64,000 bases of DNA from Sarcocystis neurona (Eukaryota; Apicomplexa; Conoidasida; Eucoccidiorida; Sarcocystidae). The DNA lies in the NCBI GenBank assembly GCA_000727475.1, contig KL647289.1, forward strand, positions 3,239,600-3,303,599, in the 5' to 3' direction. Every line of letters starts with the position of its first letter. Position 1 is the first letter of the stretch. Below the pieces are notes generated by a model, which saw only the letters and a program-made list of their open reading frames with translations, did no database searches and was not told where the DNA came from. The position numbers were made by a program, and so were the translations under genes. Below, in pieces: positions 44,501-58,328 of this stretch.

Positions 44501-47500
44501 CCTCCATCTAAGGATTCGTATGTTACGACTGTCCTCCTAGGTCTACGTGGAGCTAGTGCATCAGCGGATACGTCATGGAATACATATATATATATATATA
44601 TATATATATGTATTTGTACGCGTGTATACCGAGACGTCCACGCGTGGTGGAAGAAGCTGTTTTTCTGGGCCTTTATCAAGAAGTTGCCCAGGTGCAAAAT
44701 TAGGCTGAGCCTCTCCGTCATGCTTTCGTGTCGGTCGTAGTTGCTGACACTACGTGAAGGTGTCTATTAAGCGAGATGAACCTCGTGCCCATGCGTCTAA
44801 TTGCGTGTCTGCATGTCTGTCTGTCCGCAGGTGGGTTTGTTCCTCTCTCACGGACTCTGTCTATCTACGTCGCGTAATGTAGTGGCTGAAGCTCGTTCAC
44901 TTGTTCATATGCTTCCTCACACATGTGTGCAAATATATCCGTGGGTCTGCATATTTGCAAACTCACACGCAGTGCTGTTGCAATCGCTCAAAAACGTGTG
45001 TTTCAACACCAAAATCCATTCTACAAGTGACACTGCATTCGTATCCGGAGGTTCCACCGCAGAAACGCGTATTAGTCGTAGCGTCTCTAGCGTCGGATGC
45101 CCTGATCGTGTGTATGCACGTGACGACCACACATTTTCTTCAATTCACCTGCGTTGGCGTTTACATGGTATATGTATTGAAGAAGCAGGGATCCAGTGCG
45201 TACTGACGCTCAGATGTTCTCCTATATCTCCATATAGATATATACATGTATACCGGGGAAAAGATGAAGATCTGCGTTATATTCGCTCTCTGTGGATATT
45301 TCGGATGACGTCCCAACGCCAAATTGCCTCATTTTGCACGACCGTGATAATCTGACGGCTGAAAATTCGGCAAATCGGTGGCGTGTACTACTCAAGCCAT
45401 CCCTCAATATGTAAATATTGTGCAGGCGGAGTGAAATGTGTGCGTCTTCAAAACTAACACCATGTGAATACCTCTGTTGTACGCTGACTCAAGACCCGCT
45501 ACATGCACTCGCACGTGGCAGTTGCGGTAGTGCTTGCAATGGTGCTGCTACGGCTTCTAATACGTGAACAGCCGCTAATAGCAAGAATCCTCCTCAGAGT
45601 ACTGATAAGCTCCTCCACCTACTTCCACACACACGTGGAAGACAACAACAAAGAGCCTTACAAATCTTCTCTAGCTTACACAATCCTAATTGATGTCGGC
45701 GCTACTGCTGCTGTAAAGGGTCACAGTTATGCAGACAACTGGAGGGTTGTCGATAGCGCTGGTGTTCGACGGCGCCACAGCTTTGTTAACAGTGATTTCA
45801 GCATTTACTATACCCGTACCCATTACGACAATCAAAAAACGAAACGAATTATGAGAAGCGACTATTCAGAAAGTGAGAGTAGTACCTCTTTAACGGTGTT
45901 CCTCAGCAGCCCGATTACCCTTTACAACGCAAGACTGGAACGCACAATTTCTTCTCCCGCCCACCAGCAACCGAAACAGCGGTGATTTCTGTACTTGCTC
46001 GGTGGTCGTTTTTGTTGCAGAAGAAGTCCACGCGAACCTTGTATGCGGTGACAACGTACCCCTATTACCTTACACGCTCACATACACTTACCCACGCCTA
46101 CATCGGGTTACAATTTAGCATCTCATAAGAATTCACACCGATGCGCAACTCAGGGTCGAATTTTTGGCTTGCGGGGTGTGAAGTCCGGAGCTCTGCGTGA
46201 AGCTAACAAACGCATCCACCTTTTTACGGCCAAGCTGTCGAACTACGTGGTCAATGGTTGGTGGAGTGAGCACACTTGCAAGTATGGAAGCATAAAAACA
46301 TGTCCGTATTCATGCACATACCACATAGATGCCTTCACTTCTACTCGCCTGTGACCAAGATGCGAGGAAAGGAGTACAGTTCGCAGTTTCAAATATCTTC
46401 TCGCCAGCATTGCTACGACGTAGCTCTGTAGTGTGGCTCTTACAGCCGGTGCACGTGTGTGTCTACGTTATTATGTCTAGAGGCCGCTTCTCACTGTCAG
46501 CATATATGTCTTCGTACATGAACACGAACGGAACCCTACACTCACACATACTGGCTGATAACGCAAGAATATAACTCAGTGTGTGCACATCCGGGCAGCA
46601 GCTGGCAACGCAAGAGTTTAAGTCAGTGTGCGTCCCAGAAGTATATCGTGGTAGATGTTTTTTTACGCACACCCGCATGGGCACCTCTTCTACGTGTTAC
46701 CGAACACGGGCAGCCTGCTACTTAAGTGTACTAACACACCTGCAGGAAAATATCCCCTATACTTCATTCCTTGTTATGTTCTGAGCGCACGGCGAGAGAA
46801 GAACCTAAGACACACCCTCGCGATCATGTACGCGTGAGGTGCCTTAGCGACACAGGCTACGCTGCGCATCCGCTCTATCATCTCGCCGTCAGCATGCATC
46901 GTCTTTTCAACTTGAGTTTCCTGTCCCCACAACATGGTACAGGCGTACCGGATAACAACGCCCACTTTGTTTATCAAGCGCAGCACACGCTGGATTCACA
47001 GGCTGAATTTTTAAAAGGACTTTGCCAGTACAGGCAGGAATGGTATGTTGTGTGGGGAGAGCTGCCGGATTCAGCCAGATGAGCCCCACAGGTGGGCGGA
47101 GCTCTCGCGTTGTAATAATGCTCAGCTACGAAAGTGCGGAGGAAGAGAATTAATACGGGTGCGGAGAACCATGCAGAGCTGACTAGGCAACAGTTTATGC
47201 TGGTTTAACTGTACAAGGCTAGGCACGCCTGTAGATGTCCCTACACTGAACATCTGTGCCAGCTATAGTGTTGTCTTTATTGCTCACTGGGGCACAAGGG
47301 TTACCAAATTAGAAAGGGAGTCACAGCAGGGGACGCACACACGCAGATCGCAGATCTTAAGGTACCCACGCTTTTTTGTACACGTGGCCTGTAAAGCATC
47401 TGAGGACCCCCGCCCTTCTCCGCAAATGGACGCCAGTGGCACAATGATCTTCTGTCGTGCTTGCATCCCGGCATCGCTCATCAATCGAAGTCTTTGAGTG

Positions 47501-47568
47501 CCGCATCGCTAGTGCTTTCTGCGCTGTCTAATGACTCTTTTGTTCTTCCCTTGAAACTTAGATTCACC
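41562..47568. other. Intergenic region between divergent genes
   Basis: About 6 kb between the start of the minus-strand fusion gene and the plus-strand gene at 47569. It is mostly non-repetitive, with one TA array at 44583-44610. The longest independent open frame (plus strand, 45503-45985, 160 codons) has a hydrophobic start but no recognisable domain, so it is not called. Promoters of both flanking genes should lie here, but no defined element was recognised. Confidence 0.5.
43607..43628. other. Short perfect inverted repeat
   Basis: CACGGACAC and GTGTCCGTG (9-base arms) separated by AAAC. It could form a small hairpin. It is not followed by a T-run, has no gene context, and may be chance. 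Confidence 0.4.
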
Positions 47569-49131
47569 ATGTCTTTCAAGCAACTTATGCAGAGAGGCGC
47601 TGCCTCGCCTCCACTTCACCCTCACATTGCCGATCACTACTTAACCTCTTACGGCAGAGACTTCCGGCTGCCTCCTGTAGACGCAAAAAGAAACGAGTTC
47701 ACAGGAGCTGCTGGTTTCCCCACCCCACACACAGCTGAGAGCATTTGTTTGCCTGGGGCAGACCACGCAGAGAAACATCATAGAGAGAATCATACCGTGT
47801 CTCACTTGAATTCTTCACCTGTTCCTGCTGCTGTTGCGCCGCCTTGTGAAAGAGGAGACGCCTGTGTGTCTCGATTAACAAATGCGCAAGAAAACCCACG
47901 TCGGTATCAGACGACGTACGGCGATGAGTTTAATGGAGTGAACTCTGTGAGAAACCCTGTGGCTGAACACCATCAGTGCTGCATCCCTCCAGGCACTGCT
48001 GTTCCGACTTCTCCTGCAGCATTGAACTTCTATCCTCATGCGTCTCGCCCTATTCATTTGAGTCAGAAGAATAGAACGCTCTGTGGCACGTCAAGTGCTA
48101 GCGAGACTTTCGCGGCTATAAACACTTTCAAGACAACGTATGAAGAGAAGTTCAATGATGCATCTTCTATTCGAGCTTTGGTTCCTCCGTCCTCCTGTAC
48201 AGATAATCGCCTGATTACAGCCCCCAAATTCGGCCCTCCGTGTTGGGGAGTTAGTGAACAGCCTCCACCGTACGTGCCAGGCTCTGAGTTCACTTATCCG
48301 GCGGAGAAACCTCTCACTCGCCACGTGGACAAATCCACAACACACGCATCGTACCAGCACCGCACTCGAAAGCACGAAGTGATTTCGTACGACGCCGGAG
48401 GAGACGCAGTATACCGTAGCAGCCCAACCACAGACCCGAGTGACTGCATCACCAAGAACGTAACAACAGCAGCAGCAGCAGCGAGAGACTCGAACAAATC
48501 ACAAACCACAAACACGGGCGTCTCACAAGATGAAAACAAATCAAAAGCGGTGACGCAGTTCAGCGGCACTAACCCCTCAGCTACAGCTCCACGACGGTAT
48601 CGGTTATACGAGGCGTTGCAGGCGCTCGACCGACGACACGACTCCTTCGCGCTTGCGGCCGGTATCGATGAGGAAAAGAGGAAGGTAGAGGCAGCAGCCG
48701 CAGCTAAAGTGCAGCCACAACATTCTTCTACAAAACCCACGCTGCACGACATGTTTGAAAAGTGCCAGAAGGCCATGCCTTCACGAGACGCATGCGGCGT
48801 GAATGGAGAGTTGTGTGGAGTTTACGGAGACGTATGTCCACTGTATGGAGGTGTGCCGTACGCGGGTCTCGATGCTTTCCACGAGAGTGTGAATAAGTTT
48901 GCCCCGATCAAGTCCACCACGTCTACCAAGGTACCCTACTGCAAAACGTGGCAGCCTCTCACTAAAGTCATACACCCGGATGCGGAACCGAAGAATTTCG
49001 AGTTTACACCCTCTCCGATTGCCGCTTCTGACGGCTTCATTCCCGTTTGCCCAACAGCAAGACACGACGGGAAAGTCAGCGGAAGGAAGAGGAAGGACTG
49101 GAAGCCAGAAGGGTGTACGGTGCAGGCATAG
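47569..49131 (+). CDS. Intact single-exon gene; candidate microtubule-associated protein with spaced TTYxxxF motifs
   Basis: Encodes 520 residues without introns. The ATG at 47569 has a good context (TTCACCATGTC) and starts MSFKQLMQRG. The frame is open 36 codons further upstream, but without an ATG in good context. Three copies of a [YF]x[TS][TS]YxxxF motif occur: YLTSYGRDF at 24-32, YQTTYGDEF at 113-121 and FKTTYEEKF at 187-195. A fourth related segment may lie near residue 265. Residues about 344-385 are charged and helical, followed by an Ala run. Residues about 407-430 have spaced Cys and Gly (CGVNGELCGVYGDVC). The C-terminus is basic (GRKRKDWK). There is no signal peptide or membrane segment. 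Repeated TTYxxxY/F-like motifs occur in SAXO-type and other axonemal microtubule proteins. That link, and expression in the flagellated microgamete, is inference. Codon use is balanced and unlike the flanking repeats, so the gene itself is secure. Confidence 0.85.
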   Translation: MSFKQLMQRGAASPPLHPHIADHYLTSYGRDFRLPPVDAKRNEFTGAAGFPTPHTAESICLPGADHAEKHHRENHTVSHLNSSPVPAAVAPPCERGDACVSRLTNAQENPRRYQTTYGDEFNGVNSVRNPVAEHHQCCIPPGTAVPTSPAALNFYPHASRPIHLSQKNRTLCGTSSASETFAAINTFKTTYEEKFNDASSIRALVPPSSCTDNRLITAPKFGPPCWGVSEQPPPYVPGSEFTYPAEKPLTRHVDKSTTHASYQHRTRKHEVISYDAGGDAVYRSSPTTDPSDCITKNVTTAAAAARDSNKSQTTNTGVSQDENKSKAVTQFSGTNPSATAPRRYRLYEALQALDRRHDSFALAAGIDEEKRKVEAAAAAKVQPQHSSTKPTLHDMFEKCQKAMPSRDACGVNGELCGVYGDVCPLYGGVPYAGLDAFHESVNKFAPIKSTTSTKVPYCKTWQPLTKVIHPDAEPKNFEFTPSPIAASDGFIPVCPTARHDGKVSGRKRKDWKPEGCTVQA

Positions 49132-51122
49132 AGCTTTCGACGCCCCGTACAGTGAAGGAGAGTCAGCTGCGCGCTTGGGGTGTGGACTTTACACGTGACT
49201 ATGATCATGGTGACAATGACACTGACGATAGTGCTGCAGGCTTACATGATCAACTCAGTGCGCGTGGAGCCGTGGTTCTCATGCCAAAACCAGAAGGAGA
49301 GCAGTAGCCCAGTGTTTGCACGTGCATATACGCATTACGTCAGTAAAAGACAACCTCAAAGTGCTCGCACGTTAGTATACACACGAATCTACGTATCTGT
49401 CTATACTTATGTATACACATTGTTATCGTCGCCGCATCCAGGTCTGCGAGAACATGCAATCGTGCGTTTGAGTTGCGAAGAGTTTCCTAAGGTAGATTAC
49501 GGCCAAATGCCTCTCAGCATACTGGCTAAATTGTTTAGGTGGTCTGGGGTGTCGAGCCACTGCTGTAGAGCACAGTGTATTGCGGAAGGCGTAGTAGTCA
49601 ATCTCTGACTGCTTAATATGGCACTCAGTCACCCTTTCCTCTATCTTGACATCGGTTCTGCGTATCCTGTTTTCTCGGTGCAGGAGGGTCCTACTCACAT
49701 GCAGAAAGATGGAAAATAAGTTCATACGCACCCTCTAGAGGCATATTTAGCAGAACAATCTTTGAGTCTCTGTGTTAGTGTGAACGTGGCCCGACTACTA
49801 TACGGCAGACGATGTCGGTGAAGCAACGAAGACGGGAGCGTAGTTTAACGTAATCGCTGTAAGGGAAACCATATGATTTTCCAGATGCATACCGAGGGTA
49901 GGTCAAGTGGAGCGCGTATAACTCCGATCGCTTTGAGGGTTGTGTTGATACCTGCGTGTTGAAATGTAGAGGAGAGCAAGCGTAAGTGCCTTGCCCCCGT
50001 GTCTTCTCTCTCTTATCGCTGCTGACCAGCCTTACCTGAATCGCATGCATGAAAGTGTTCCTATACGTGAAGAGGGAAGTCGAACAGCGCAGACTGCAAA
50101 CGCGCTCAAACGCTTTGATTCTTTACGATCTCTGCATCTGCGAATATCCGTGCCAGTAGAGGAATACTTCATCCATATTACTTCATGTGCAATACAAAAT
50201 ATATACAGAAGTCTAATGCCCACGCAGATACGCACACAGGAGCTCACATAAAAAGATGGACAGGCAGACACACATGCAGGCACAGACACGCAGAGACACG
50301 CGTGTATATATATGGATATATACCACATCGCGTGAAAGCACATAATCGTATAGAATATGTAAGCAGTCGCACAGACATACGCGTGCGCACGTACACGCGT
50401 AGACGTCCACATTCACAACCGACTGGCACCCCTATTTTCCCTCCAGACACACAGATGTCCACACAATCATGCATACAAACGCATCTACACAGTGGTCAAC
50501 AGCCGCACTAGTGTATAAGGCTTCAACCCCAGATTCGTCTTCATCTACCATACTCCAGGAATGTGTTGACAACACGGAAGCAGCCACACTCGCCGCGTAT
50601 TTTATCGTTTTACGTGTAAGAGCCTTCCCTACAGGTCCGGCAGGCTTCGCTGTCTCGTCCGAAGAGCGGTCCAGAGATCTGAAGACAGAAGACGTACTTG
50701 CTAAAGGTCATATTTATTCGTGTACACACCTATGTGCATACATATACATATATATATATATATATCTACACGTGCGTGTGTATTTGCTTATGTACACGCG
50801 TATATGTGTACACACATGGATATACACATTCGTGCATCGTCCATACGTACATACATACATACATTCATCCATACGTGCATACGTACCTGCATCCATCCAT
50901 ACATACATACGCACCCACATACACACACGCACACACATACGGCATACACACGTGAGTACTTATATTGATATCCACGGACGTACACACGTACGTATACACA
51001 TTCCAACACAAAGAAACGCATTACCTGTTTATATTCATGTCTATTTATATATGTCTGAATATGTACACGTGTATCTGTACAATCAAATTCGAGTGCAGTC
51101 AGCCGTGCACGTACGCAGAACC

Positions 51123-51154
<32 letters not shown>

Positions 51155-52306
51155 TATTTTTGTCAAGTCTACTCGTAGAACCACACAGTGGGACAACTCT
51201 GCACTGTGCACGGTCTTCCAAGATCACTGCTTTCACCGCCTCCATCGGGACCGCACGTGAGTGCGTCGGTCCGTAGCCGTTCAGTTCGTCTGTTCTCAGC
51301 TTAGACGAGCCCGGGTGGTCGAAAATGTAGTGTTTTTGCAGGCGGAACTTCTCTCTCCAGCATCATTTCCTGACATGTTACAGTGAGGTTTTGTGCGAGA
51401 GGTCTTAAATATATGGTATTGCCCCACGCAACGCACTTGTTTTTACGTATCTTTAGAGTCACTGCATGGACGAGTGACAAGAGTACCAAATGTACTGTAG
51501 CTCGAATTGCATTGAAGGTGTCGAGTGCAGTTCCTTGTGCTCGCGGTGCTGGCGTTGTCTTCAGGTTCGCGTAATGCGGGTCTTTTGGCGTGAATTGCCA
51601 GTAGCTGATATGTGGAGAGGAGTTCTTATAGTTTGTCAAAATAAACTCCACTCTAGTTATGATGGTGCTCTGTTGACTTTATACAGAGGCAGGGCTCCCA
51701 AGTTTGTACTTGCGTAAGTTGTAAAGCCCCTATGCAGCGGAAACCCTTTCGGGATACGATGAAGTGGACACACAGATAGGCTTGTCCGCTACGACTCAAT
51801 AGAAAGTAAAATAGCGTCGTGACCTATGTATAACACACGCAAATTTACACACGACCATCGAAAAACAGAGAGGGACCGACAGATACACGTGCATAGGCAT
51901 AGATGTTAAATATGCTTCCGGACTACGCGGGTCCGGAAGATCCATCACCAGTCTATGCACTTCCTTCCAGGATACATACACCTGTTTACATATGTATATC
52001 TATATATATAAATCCATGTGTACATATTCAACAGCGACTGCAATACAAATGTGTATGCATGGGCAAAAACGGCTGCTGGGCTTGGCGGAATAATACAGTT
52101 AGCTGGACCGGCAACGAGAAATGCACACACAAAGTCTCCTCTGCAGACACTTTCACTTATGCTTGCCTTCAACGCTGTCAGGCACGCTTATTGTTGTCCG
52201 CTGCCTTGACGTGAGCAGGTGTACATACAGCACTATGTGTCCGATATATACGTGACTATATTAGCCACGTATGTATGGGTTTCTTTGTCTATCGCAATCA
52301 TTATAT

Positions 52307-52374
52307 ACACGTGAATGCATTCAAGAAATAAGTCACGGTGACACGTGAATGCATTCAAGAAATAAGTCACAGTG
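52307..52374. repeat. Tandem duplication of a 34-bp unit
   Basis: Two adjacent copies beginning ACACGTGAATGCATTC and ending AAGTCACGGTG or AAGTCACAGTG, differing at one base. The unit contains CACGTG and the palindromic ATGCAT. Confidence 0.95.
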
Positions 52375-52932
52375 GTACGTACACCCCCAGCTTCCGCAGT
52401 GTTGCTAGAACATTAACCTCCCTTTTGAGCTTGCTCAGATGGTGCGAGAACAGATACACATTTAAATACCACACAGGTGCACGTGGTAGGGCTGACGTAC
52501 ATATGCGCAGATGAGTATATAATGCGACGCTTGTGGAACTGTGGGACCTAAAGTGTGTGGTCACGTAATTGTTTTTCGCGCTTTGTCATCTACTGCTGCA
52601 TGTCGCCTCCGTCCCCTTTTGGCGCCCTTCTAGTGGCGGTTCTGACGACTTTTCGTTGTGCCTGTAATACGTATGTACGCACATGCGTGTTGCTGAAACT
52701 GAGAAACAAGTACACGCAAACACGCCCGCGAGCACGCGCACGCATATATGTCTATATATATATATATATATAGACATATATATATACACACAAAAATATA
52801 TATCTATATATAGACATATAAATATATATATAAAAAAATATATATATATGTATTTATATACACATATAAATATATATATATATATATGTATTTATATACA
52901 CATATAAATATATATATATATACACACATATA

Positions 52933-53378
52933 NNNNNNNNNNNNNNNNNNNNNNNNNNNNNNNNNNNNNNNNNNNNNNNNNNNNNNNNNNNNNNNNNNNN
53001 NNNNNNNNNNNNNNNNNNNNNNNNNNNNNNNNNNNNNNNNNNNNNNNNNNNNNNNNNNNNNNNNNNNNNNNNNNNNNNNNNNNNNNNNNNNNNNNNNNNN
53101 NNNNNNNNNNNNNNNNNNNNNNNNNNNNNNNNNNNNNNNNNNNNNNNNNNNNNNNNNNNNNNNNNNNNNNNNNNNNNNNNNNNNNNNNNNNNNNNNNNNN
53201 NNNNNNNNNNNNNNNNNNNNNNNNNNNNNNNNNNNNNNNNNNNNNNNNNNNNNNNNNNNNNNNNNNNNNNNNNNNNNNNNNNNNNNNNNNNNNNNNNNNN
53301 NNNNNNNNNNNNNNNNNNNNNNNNNNNNNNNNNNNNNNNNNNNNNNNNNNNNNNNNNNNNNNNNNNNNNNNNNNNNNN
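52933..53378. other. Assembly gap (N run) inside a TA array
   Basis: 446 N characters flanked by TATACATATAAATATATA-type arrays at 52740-52932 and 53379-53730. The arrays show a roughly 18-20 bp higher-order period (TATA core plus CATATAA). Frames across the gap are artefacts. Confidence 0.98.
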
Positions 53379-56300
53379 ATATATATATATATATGTATTT
53401 ATATACACATATAATATATATATATATACACACATATAATACATATATATACACATATAAATATAATATATATACATATAAATATATATATATACATATA
53501 AATATATATATATACATATAAATATATATATATATATATATACATATAAATATATATATATATACATATAAATATATATACATATATATATACATATAAA
53601 TATACATATATATATACATATAAATATATATATATATACACACATATAAATATATATATATACACACACATATAAATTCATATATATATACATATAAATA
53701 TATATATATATATGTATAGACACAGGAGTAGTTGAATATATAGAGACAAAGAATGTCGACTTCAGAACGTGTACTTCGTCCGCTTTCCTTCCATTTTTTT
53801 CCCGTCTTGTGCGTACGTGGCGTGTGCGCACAGAAGCTGGAGTTCTGGGTAACCAGTGGGCACGTAAACTGTTCCGTTGGGAGCTACGCGGAGGAATTGT
53901 ACTCCTAACTATTCTTGCAGGCTACGCCAACGCGACTTCCAGCAGAGGTGTCGGGTTTATTTTAAAGCATCCCAGTGTACGTGTGCGTACAAATTTGCGT
54001 GTCTCTGTCTCTTCTGATTAGGCTACATCACTGTAGACAGTTGCAGACGTCGTTTACGGTCCAGTGATGTCCTGCGTAGCTCCCACGACTGCTTTACAAG
54101 TTAAGTGGCTAGTGCAGACAACCTCAGCTACACACATATCGGCTGTAGCCCCTCGACGGCCCGGTTGTCTGCTAGTTTCTGCGCTGCTGACGCTGCTGCT
54201 ATCCGTGCTTCGACTCGTGCTGATGCTTCCCACGTTACTTCTCACACTTCAGCTGCTGCAGGTGGTAGGTGTTTTTCTCTCCCAGTACAAGGCCGGTAAT
54301 AAAGTGAAGTCCTCTACCGTAACTTGCTGTAAGCATTCATCTAATGCAACTATTTAAGGCAGAGGAGTCTATTTTGCATGTATTCCGTAGCGATCTGGTG
54401 GATTTCACGTGCCCGAATACGTCTGTACTCATGTGAAGAGCCATACACCGTGGCTACGTAGGGACAGGCAACAAACGCTGTTTGCCAAAACGTCTGTGGC
54501 GAACGACGTTACTACATGCACCTCAACAACGTGCCATGTTCCGTCTTCTGTAAAAGCTTGCGCGTAGGCACAAGGTTCGTTCTTCAGTGTAGGCATCCAC
54601 TTACGCACTTTTCCGGGGAAGGAAATTTTTACACATTCCTACAACTCTTTTCCATAAATGCATAGAAGCTTGCAGTGGTGTTTTCTCTACTTCTGCGTGT
54701 ATGCTTGGTGTGACAGTCGCGCTGGTAACGTGTACGTTCCTGCGTGCTCTTTTTACACGAGCGCGAGGAACGTGCGTCTCATAGAGCTGACGACATTGTA
54801 TTGATCTTTACGTGTACGGTAGATACGTCTTTTATCTTTCGGTGTCTCTTCGAGCTAGAGACATCGTACCGATATTTATGCGTACGGAAGATACCATCTT
54901 TCTATCTTTCGCTGTCTCTTCTCATATTTACGTATGTATGAAATCTGAAGATAGGAATAATTTGCGTGGTGTAGCGCCTGTGTGTCTCTGCAAATTCTCA
55001 TCCGTGTGAGCACTTGAAACTGAAGCTTCAGACGGTGTCTGATTCGAAAGACATATAAATACGAAATGCGCCTCCACAAGTTCAACAAGGGCCAGTGCGT
55101 TGTTGCAGCACGTACAAGCGCGTCGCGTAGGGAGTATCCGCGTTTTCTCATAGCGGGATCTCCACCAAGTTTCGCAACTTGCGTCTGTGAATCGGGTCAC
55201 GATATATCTGCGCTAAAGTACGTCCGACCATTACGACAGTCTCCGTGCAATGAAGACGTGATTATTCCATATCTCTTCAAGCCTCACTTGCAGATTTCTT
55301 GCGTTTTCCACACAGCTCAGCAAACTGTCGGTGGATTCACACGCGTACGTAAGCAGCTTCTGGCAAGTGCCTGCGGCTTCCTGCTTCACTGGGGGGAAAA
55401 GAGGGTAATATTTCAGCTGGCCACAACATCCACACCGCGGTGTCTGGTGTGCAACACGTGTCTGTATACACAAGTGCGCATACGCTCTGAAGAAATTAAG
55501 CACATTCATATCTATATATAGATATATAGCCATAGATATATATGTATAACTATATATATATATGTATACACACTCGCGTTATATTCCTGACTGGCCGGTG
55601 GGACTTGGAAGACAAACCTGTTTGCGCGGGGACATGTGCAGATGTAGCGGCCTTCTGTGGTTGCCAGGTAAAATGTTTCTGTCCCTTGCGTCGGACACAA
55701 CTACGGCTGCAGATGGATGGACGAATGAATTTCTGCTTAAGAAGACGTTTGCAACTATCCATCTACACCCGTCCGACAGCCGAAGACACCGACGCCACCT
55801 CCGTTGCACGCACTGGCCCGCAGAAGAGAGACTTTTCATTCTGCACATGCATCTATTTAAGCATTTCTACTCACACAGACGTGCACTGTGCAGCTAAACA
55901 TAGACACACTTTTGTTAAGTTACACAAACGTTTATATATGTGTGTGCCACAGGACAGCGAAACGAAGAGTGGGATGCACCGGCTGGTGACAACTTCAATT
56001 ACGTGTACCGATGAGAAAATATATCAATATATAGATGTAAACATATATGTATATATATGCACATATATACAAGTACACGAATGAACATACGTACATATAT
56101 ATTTATATATATATATATATATATATATAGCGTACATTCAGACACACTGGTACAAAGACGTGAATATACACATATATACATAAATATATATATATATATA
56201 CATGGAGATATACGCATCTGGACAGCTCTGGAAATGCCTTGTAGTGACGGACGTGCTACCTCTGGCATTTGTTTTTTTTTGAGTGGAAAACGTAGTCGCG

Positions 56301-58280
56301 GAGCAGAAATATCAACACAAACATACGCAAGTGCACCGTGCGACTGCTTTGTCAATATCCACACGTGAACGCAAAGACACACAGCAATAACTATACATGT
56401 GTACGTACGTATGTAGAAAAATATGTATACTTCTACCCATATATATATATATATGTATGTGTATATACACGTATAAATTTCTTGTATGCCAAAGATAGGG
56501 TACTCAGAGAACTGTTGTGGAAAGTGACGGAATTGAAGGACAACCTCGCGTTACACGCATAAAAGTGTATCTATCTAATGTGTAGCAACCCAAATCCTTA
56601 ATAGCATATATGTATATATATACACACAGATAAACAGAAGCACCTAACTAGGATACATATATATATATATATACATACAAGTAGATCGATAGATAGATAG
56701 GTAAATGACAGTACTTGTACGGAGTTGCACATACACATATATACACATATATACACATGTATATATATATATATAACCTGATACGCCTTAACACGTACAG
56801 GTATATAGCAGGCACAGATGAACAACAATATATATAGGTGTACACATAGACAGAGGGAGTACGCGGAAGAGAGACCGACGTCTGCACGTCCGGATACGAG
56901 GCACGCCCACAAAACCTGGAATCCTGCTGTCCCACCGGCTACATATATATATATATATATATGTATTTATCCCCGCTTACGTGCTTGGTGAAAAAATTAG
57001 CTGTCCAGCATCAGAGAGATACAGAGAACTATCAATAGAGTGAGAGGAAAATCGGGAGAGATGGCAGCACGCGTCTCGTGAGGCCCCGACGTACGAGAAC
57101 ACCGGTAAGACACGCGACCGTGTCCACGTATATCTCCTCGGTTACACTCGTATTCACATTCCTCCAACAAAGACACGTACTGCTACACGGGTATTCATAC
57201 ATATATATATACATATATATATATATATACATATGTACATTTTCTCGTGTATCGACACGCATATACTATCGTTTTGTGTGTGTGTGTGTGTATACATATA
57301 TATATATATATATGTGTACTTGTGTATGCACACGCGTAAACAAAATCCTGTGTGCGTATGTGTCTAGACGTTTATTTTCTACCCTTGTTCACATGAATTC
57401 ATCTGCGTATACACAAGCGCATATGTACTTGTACCATACGATACGTATTCGTCTGTGCGTTTTTGTACGCCTACGTACCCACACAGAGAGAAAAACACAA
57501 GTGAATCCTTTTATATCTACTCGTGCGACCAACGGCGTAATCGCACACGCAGTCTTTGATAACCTACATATATATATATATATATACGTACACTCGTATA
57601 CGTAGGTATATGTACGCATATAGAAGAGGAAGTCGAGATGCAGCCAACGAATGCATCTACACCTCCTGGCATACTTTTTTCTTCAGCGCTGCGCTTGACA
57701 GAGCGCTAGCAACGCGACGCCGTGTAGGGAGAAACCATACTGACGTAGTTGTTCTGGGAGAGATACACCTGCCTATACACAGACACGGACACGAATACAT
57801 ACACACGCATATATATATATATATATATATTTGTGTGTAGATACTGGCAGCGGGAAAGTAATCCAAGACGCTGCATGCGGACAAAGGCGCTAGGACTTGT
57901 TTTGAGAGGGAAGCGGCACCGCGACCTTCCTGCGGAACACATCACCCAAAAGCTCAACACTGCAGCACATACGTGTAGATAGAGAGAGAAAGATAATATA
58001 TAGGTATACTGAGTGATTAGGACAGCGCTATGGAGACAGGCACGTATACATATATATATATATATATATATATGTATATGTAAGGACGTAGGGTCACGAA
58101 TATACATGTGTTTATATATGGGTGCGCCTACACCCACGTATAGTATCATACACGTAGACGCACTCCACATCGATCCACGGTGAACACACGTACATATATA
58201 CAAACATATATTACATTCACGCGTATACATAGATACATACATATATACATGCTTACGCACGCGTACTTACATATATGCTT

Positions 58281-58328
58281 ACATACATACACGTTCACCC
58301 ACCTACATACATACACGTTCACCCACCT
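58281..58328. repeat. Perfect 24-bp tandem duplication
   Basis: ACATACATACACGTTCACCC followed by ACCT, repeated twice in direct contact within an ACATAC-rich microsatellite region. Confidence 0.9.

Noticed and set aside
45503..45985. 160-codon plus-strand frame with a hydrophobic N-terminus
   Set aside because: No recognisable domain and no supporting regulatory or splice context. A frame of this length is expected by chance in 64 kb.
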